From contig NC_040012.1 in assembly GCF_000972845.2 (NCBI RefSeq), forward strand, positions 10,161,927 through 10,225,926: a stretch of 64,000 bases of DNA, written 5' to 3'. Both the position numbers and the translations under genes were made by a program. This DNA is from Larimichthys crocea (taxonomy: Eukaryota; Chordata; Actinopteri; Sciaenidae). Below the pieces are notes generated by a model. The model saw only the letters and a list, made by a program, of their open reading frames with translations, was not told the DNA's origin and made no database searches. How positions within the stretch are numbered: position 1 is the stretch's first letter; every line of letters starts with the position of its first letter. Positions 58,301 to 64,000 of this stretch are shown here, piece by piece.

Positions 58301-61260
58301 ATAACTGGTAACTTTAAGACTTTGCCTGGCTTGTTCAGATTTCAGATGCTCATTGAGCCCAACAATAAAACTAATAAAGAATCAGATTTTATTCATTACT
58401 CCAGAGTCAGAGCAGAGCGATAAAATCGTCCTCTTGTCCGTCATAACCAGTCCAGAGTACGCCTCAACACTCTAACTTTAACCAGCTTATAACCCATTAG
58501 TTATAACTAGTATGTAGTGTGACAGAAATTTAACAAAACGTTGTTTTCAGGTTGGGTTTATGAGAAATAAACAGGAGGAAAACAACTAATGTTTTACTTA
58601 CCACTGTTAAGTAGACTACCACTGTATCCTCACTCATTACAGATACAATTAAACTGGCTATTATCAGTATATTTATATTAACAACCAGTCACTTCATTAG
58701 GTGTATGCAAAAGTATTATTCAAGTTTTATAACTTCTTTCAGCTCATTGTTTTTCTGGCCCCAAACTTTACTGTTTTGATGAGATGTGGTCATGGCTGCG
58801 TTCCAGTGTGAGAACATGTTAACTCCTCACTAGTATGCAAAAGTTCGTAATGTGATTTGTTCTGTACATTATGGTGGGAGCAAAGGAGAAAGTCAGGTAG
58901 CACAAGGAACAACTAATCCATGTAGGGAGGGGGTTGGTGTGCATGGATGGACGGATCAAGAAACCAAGAAACAGCTGTTCATGTCCCACGTGAGACCTCG
59001 AAAGTCTACAATGACTTATTTTAACTTGGGTACAACTTATGTCACTTACGTAAACCCAACCCTAACAAAGTTCTGATGCTTAACCCTGACCAAACTGCAA
59101 CACCATAGACTACATAAAGTAAAGAAGTTGGTAAACACTCCAGATTAATGCTAATGATGTCTAAACTGTTGGCTTACATCTTAAAAAGTGACAGTATGTA
59201 AAGTGTTCCCGCCTGGTTTCTGCTGCCCTCAAGTGACAAAAAAAAAAGAATTAGTAATCATGATTTATGCTTCACTAAAGGTGCCAGAGGGGGAATGTTT
59301 GTGTCAGGGTGGATCTGTTTGGTGAGATAAACTCGGTGTGAACTGGGCTCGACTGTCCTGTTTTCTATAACTTTAAGCATTTTTTTAATCAAGGGCTCTG
59401 TTGGTTTGTGACAATAACAGCTTGTGCGAATAGCAATAAGAGAGAAACTTGAACTACCTATTACCGTGACAATAAACAGCATAATGAGCACCCTGGAATG
59501 TCGCTCAGTGAGGCGGCAGTCAGAAAATTACATACGCCGAGGCTTTGATGGGGAAAAAAAGAAATCAGCCGAAGTTTTCTGACGTGAAACAAAGTGTAAA
59601 CTCATACAAGTACAAAAAATACATACAAAAACATGTACATCTGTTGTTGTGTAACTTTTTCTATTTGCCACTTCACAGTTTTCTTTTGCCAGTAAAGAGC
59701 ACCAGTTAAAAGTTGTTTAACCGCCACTTACATAGATCAAATTCAATATTTCTATTTCAAATGTTAAAAAGATTCAAAAACGCTTGGGAATTCATGGCAT
59801 GCATGCATAGCGAGTACATTTCAAGCTTACTGTTTGTTACGTAAAAGGGATTTTCTTTCTTTCTTTACTCTCTACGTAACTGGTAAGCGCCTCATGGAGA
59901 TTACACGTCTATTTCCCCAAAAGAGAAATGAAAACAAGGCCGCATAAAAACAGCATTATGACAACAGATAAAATACAGACACAAAGAGGCCAAGATAACA
60001 CTCACGCAGGACACAAAAGAGCAGAGCGAGTCCTTATATCCAGCCCTCCCTTGTTTCTCTCAGTACTTCTTCCTCCAGTCTTCCTTCTTTATTTCCTGTC
60101 CATCGTTTTCTTGAACTCTCACTATTGACGTGTTTCAAGGCCGCCCATGCCTTTGAGCTAGAAGCCAAGTCTAATTAATAATTAGTGAAGTAGCTTCATA
60201 AAAATTGGAAAAGATTGAAACAAATTTCTTTTCTTTTTTTTTAAGATCAAAATTAAAAAGGCATTGACCAGATTATTGGCTGGCCTGCTTTGAATCAGGC
60301 AAATAAAAGCAAATAACTTAAAATAATAAACAAAATGTAGCTGGAAACCTTCAGAGTTGTGTTAACTATAACTGAACCCTTTATAGGGCACTCATTGAAA
60401 TACTTGGAAATTTAAAAATTCAACTCCGGACAACATAAAAAGTTGAAGGAACATATATCTCCAAATTAACACTTATACGAAACTTATAAATATCATGTAT
60501 GTTATACAGTGCAAAAAGGGTTAGTATGATTTTTTAAAATATTTTACATCTTGTGATGATTACAGCCATGTCCACTAGCTAAAAGTCTTCTTCACTGCCT
60601 TCGTTGGTGCATTTAAACCAGTGTCAGGGATGTCTAACATCACTTATTAAAACTATTTCTCTTCCGATCAACTAATCAATTCATTGACATAATTGTTGCA
60701 GCTCTGCTACGGTACTCAAGTCCACAACAAATAGAGTACTGGAGCAGGAAATTTTGGTTTTTAATAATTTGGTACAAATGATTGAATTCAAAACATTTTA
60801 AAAAAATCAAAACTCTGTTTGTATTTCATTATAGGAGAACACAGCTGAACACCAGAGCACAACACAACAGAGCAGGAAGCATGCCGCCTCTGACAGAAGA
60901 GTTGTGGCTCAGGAACAACAGCTCTGAACACACAGATGGTTGAGTCCCAGTCCAAATGCTGCGAGGCTGATCCAGTATCTCTGTCTAATTGGGGCAGAGG
61001 AAAATAGGATCATTTCCAAACCAAATGGTTTTGGCCCCCAAATCCCAAACCCAAAAGTCTGGGCCTAAATATCATACATTGAATTCAGTGATAACTTAAT
61101 TGCTCCACTTGTTAATCTCTTCTGCTAGTTTTTTTTTTTTTTGCCTGGTGATGCATAAATACACCGCAGCTTCAACGGCCCACATGTGCAGAGCTTTCTC
61201 AGTTCTACAGCAAATACAGAAAGTGATTTTAACAGACACGTTAACATTATTCTAACCATA
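55390..61260. other. Non-coding sequence, no confident gene
   Basis: About 5.9 kb of mostly AT-rich DNA. It holds short T-runs (55828-55839), a CA tract near 56312-56325, A9T9-like sequence near 56490, and a patch at 58850-59150 with AACCCAACCCTAACAAAG-type wording often seen in fish repeats. All frames here are short, antisense-paired or of low complexity. No splice-supported exon, tRNA or other RNA gene was seen. Confidence 0.5.
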
Positions 61261-61348
61261 AAAACAACATTCTCACTCTTAATACTTTCTCACTTCCCGT
61301 CTTAAAAACAACATTCTCACTCTTAATACTTTCTCACTTCCCGTCTGA
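61261..61348 (+). repeat. 44-bp tandem duplication (43/44 identical)
   Basis: Two head-to-tail units begin AAAACAACATTCTCACTC and differ at one base near the end (CTTA versus CTGA). Confidence 0.96.
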
Positions 61349-61398
61349 CACTTAAAAATATGGCCAATATTTTCCTACAACGGCCCGGAGATGCAGTT

Positions 61399-61421
61399 TA
61401 TATATATATATATATATATAT
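61399..61421. repeat. (TA)n microsatellite
   Basis: TA run in AT-rich sequence. Confidence 0.95.
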
Positions 61422-62860
61422 TTTAGTTTATAACAAACATTACTCAAACAGGAGTGGATGCATTTGTTGGGGGTTATTTTCAGAACTCGGATTAATGCGT
61501 ATTTGTTCTGAAATGCTTAATGGAGTGCACTTAGATACAGTAAGCAATTTTGCCTCTAATTCATAGAGATACCTAGAATTCATGGCAGAGAGCACAGACG
61601 AATAAGTATTTTAAGGTTTGGCTACACAGGAGATATGTGTTAGTTGTGTACGTGCCCAGGGAGTGCAAGAGCTAAATATAGGATAGATTATCTTTTCTCA
61701 AAGACTAATAATAAGTAAATTTAGAATATCACCAGACTCTTCTATGCAGGTTTGACAGGAACTGCCAAATATTAAAGAAGATTTTATTATGAAGACACTT
61801 TTTTCATACTGCTGTCACTGATTGTTACAGAAAGCGATCGTTCAGAAAAGGTTTCCAGGGAGTTTTTTCCCTCGTGGCATGGACCCAATACATTTGAAAG
61901 TGTACATATGCATGCTTTGCATTTGTGCAAGCATATTGTATGTGCACATGAGTGTATGTGCCAATGTGTGAAAGCCAGATAGAGAGAGAGGGAGAATGAA
62001 AAATAAAGGTATTCTACAGTTCAAAGCGGTGACCTAAATACAGGTACCATGGTAATGTACCACACTGGATTTTCTCTCAATAGGCTGAAAAACAGCTATT
62101 GAAATGCACCAGATTCGGAGCCATTTCCTTTGGACTCAGTGCTCTTCGGTCTTCAGTGTATTTTGCAGTGGCAGCCTGTTCCCAAAACACTTTAGTATAC
62201 GGTGTTTTTTCACCTCACAGCGTTTCTATTTAGGATGCGTGCACTCAAATGATTAACTAAAAAGCACATCTGGAATTCAAAACTAATGATTAAAAACAAG
62301 AATAAGGACATATCTTACACTAACTTGCATTATTTGTGCGAAGCTAAAAAATCTAGATATAAAACACAACGAGAGAGACGTAGGACGAGGTGACAAATCA
62401 CCACATAAGCTTCTGCTGTCTGCCCACACTGCATAACAATGCAGACCTAGCCATATGTGAAAACCAGTAAACACCATGACAACAGCGGGGAAATATGGTG
62501 CCTTTTTAATTGTTGCCAAGTGAATGAAACATAAATTAAGAATATCTCAAACACTTCATCCCTGCACCGTTCATCCATTTACTCTGACTTGCTCTTAAGG
62601 ATGGAGTACTGTACATTAACAGAAAGAAACAATAGTATCTGTTGTTATTTTAACAATTATGGAAGCAAGTCTTTTTAACCCATAAGAATATCTTTTTAAC
62701 CTTGCACCTAAATCAATTAAATCTTAACCAGAGTTAAGGCTGGGCATCAAACTATATTTTTGTGGCACCAACCAAATTGCTGCGATACCTGTATTTGATA
62801 TTCGTTAGTATCGAAGCACCAGATTTTAGCAGCAGTAGCCAAATTATCAGACGTCCATCA
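61422..62860. other. Non-coding sequence, no feature recognised
   Basis: No supported feature. A GA run lies at 61981-61990. Confidence 0.55.
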
Positions 62861-62864
62861 CATG

Positions 62865-63020
62865 CGACAACCTCCGTGGCTGTGAAGTGAAGCCTATGCT
62901 GAAATGCCAAAAACTGCAATTCCTCGAATGTCCACTTGAAGCTGGCTACAGGACGAGTCAGTCTCCGTAAGGCCCCATATTAAAATGTCTAACTTCACAG
63001 CAGAAATAAACATGTTTGCA
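62865..63020 (+). repeat. Teleost interspersed repeat (copy C2)
   Basis: GCGACAACCTCCGTGGCTGT ... CTGCAATTCCTCGAATGTCC ACTTGAAGCTGGCTACAGGA ... ATATTAAAATGTCTAACTTC ... GCAGAAATAAACATG is homologous to 17565-17710 in the same orientation. Confidence 0.8.
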
Positions 63021-63292
63021 GCCAACAACATGTTTCCCCAGTCGAGAAAAATCGCAGAAACGTCTGTAGTGATGAGCAGCAACACAGTAAACTCAGCTAC
63101 ACTGGCTAATTTTAAATACTGAGAAATAAAATGTAATCATCATCATCCAACTTGAAGATATTTGCCATCGGGATTACAGTCCACTTTGACAAATAGTTTA
63201 TTCTTTTCCATAAAATGCTTCTATGGCTGCATTTTAATTAACTAAACCACCCAGTACACACACAGTTTAAAAACTGCACATTACAATGGTAA

Positions 63293-63506
63293 CACTGTAA
63301 AAAACACAGTATATGACTGGCAGCCGGCAGTTAGTGTTACACTGTAAACCTCACATTATACTGCAGAATACAGTAATAAATTTAACGGTAATGTACTGTC
63401 GACGTAAATCACGGCAGTGACATTGTAAAATAACAGTAAGATGTTGGCAACTGTAGCTGCCAGGAGTTTACTGTGATTTTACAGGAAAGTTTTTTTTTCC
63501 AGTGTA
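63293..63506. mobile_element. MITE-like element with CACTG terminal inverted repeats
   Basis: The left end ACACTGTAAAAAA and the right end TTTTTTTTCCAGTGT are inverted copies of each other. The interior repeats ACAGTAA / TTTACTGT phrases (GTTGGCAACTGTAGCTGCCA). At about 214 bp with no coding capacity it fits a non-autonomous DNA transposon family common in fish. Target duplication could be TA or longer and is not resolved. Confidence 0.75.
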
Positions 63507-63748
63507 AGCACTCACTTACAGATGTCACATAAAAAGACAACTGATTCAGGTCCGAACCGAACAGAAACAAAACACAGACTTTACACAGTGTAAGTGGGAA
63601 AAAAAAAAACTAGTACTAGTAAACTAAAGGCAGTGCAGAAAACTTCCAGTAGTACACTCTTTAAATACAATTACCTCCTGACTGGTGAACTGTGGATGAA
63701 ATTAACAAGCTCTGGCAATACGCCGCTATAAGGCGCAGCACATCATTT

Positions 63749-63751
<3 letters not shown>

Positions 63752-63793
<42 letters not shown>
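63752..63793. repeat. (TG)21 microsatellite
   Basis: Long uninterrupted TG run near the right edge. Confidence 0.97.
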
Positions 63794-64000
63794 TTTTTAC
63801 ATATCTCCGCTTTGATTTTCATGAAGGTAATCGGCAGAGGACTGTTTACTCAAAATATTGTTTTCCAGCATTCGGATCTAAAACAAATATGCAAACAATC
63901 ACAAACACTCCTGGATTTTTGTGCTGAGCGTTTGAATCAAACAAACAGAAGGAGTAGTTGGGAAAACATTTCACATTTTTTGTCAATTGTTCTTTCACTT

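Overview
The window reads as non-coding DNA from a ray-finned, probably percomorph, fish. It is AT-rich and full of CA/TG, AT and GA microsatellites. It carries many teleost-type interspersed repeats: tRNA-derived SINEs, L2/Rex-like LINE tails, a Tigger/pogo-type DNA transposon end, small MITEs and the TCTCATAATTTTGACTTA minisatellite. There are no operons, no bacterial-style gene packing, and almost no open frame with the character of a real protein.

The only coding sequence I can support is a pair of exons on the minus strand: 33650-33768 (upstream in the gene) and 32206-32322 (downstream). Joined, they encode 39 complete codons plus a split Val codon, then 39 more codons. They match the start of the catalytic domain of a beta-1,4-galactosyltransferase and look most like B4GALT2. 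Splice signals are intact and the frame is continuous. Together they are 236 bp, the size I recall for the single second exon of mammalian B4GALT1, so here that block is split by a 1327-bp phase-0 intron that contains an AT-rich minisatellite.

I found no other exon of the gene: no signal-anchor exon to the right, no DVD, WGWGGEDDD or C-terminal exons to the left. Most of the window is therefore probably two very long introns (at least 30 kb to the right and at least 32 kb to the left), although intergenic DNA or an undetected small gene cannot be excluded.

Layout. 1-2.1 kb: a 181-bp sequence appears twice around a 10-N gap and a Tigger-like end, best explained as two haplotypes stitched together. 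2.1-16 kb: sparse interspersed repeats. 15-19 kb: a cluster of repeat copies, including an unassigned family present twice. 21-24 kb: SINE and LINE remnants and two exact tandem duplications. 26.0 kb: a SINE with a target-site duplication. 31.6-33.8 kb: the two exons and their intron. 34-37 kb: LINE tails and a common teleost repeat. 37-56 kb: microsatellites, purine-rich tracts, a second SINE and an L2 3-prime end. 56-64 kb: sparse repeats, ending in a MITE and a long TG tract.

Repeat family names come from remembered consensus sequences, not a database search, so they are provisional.
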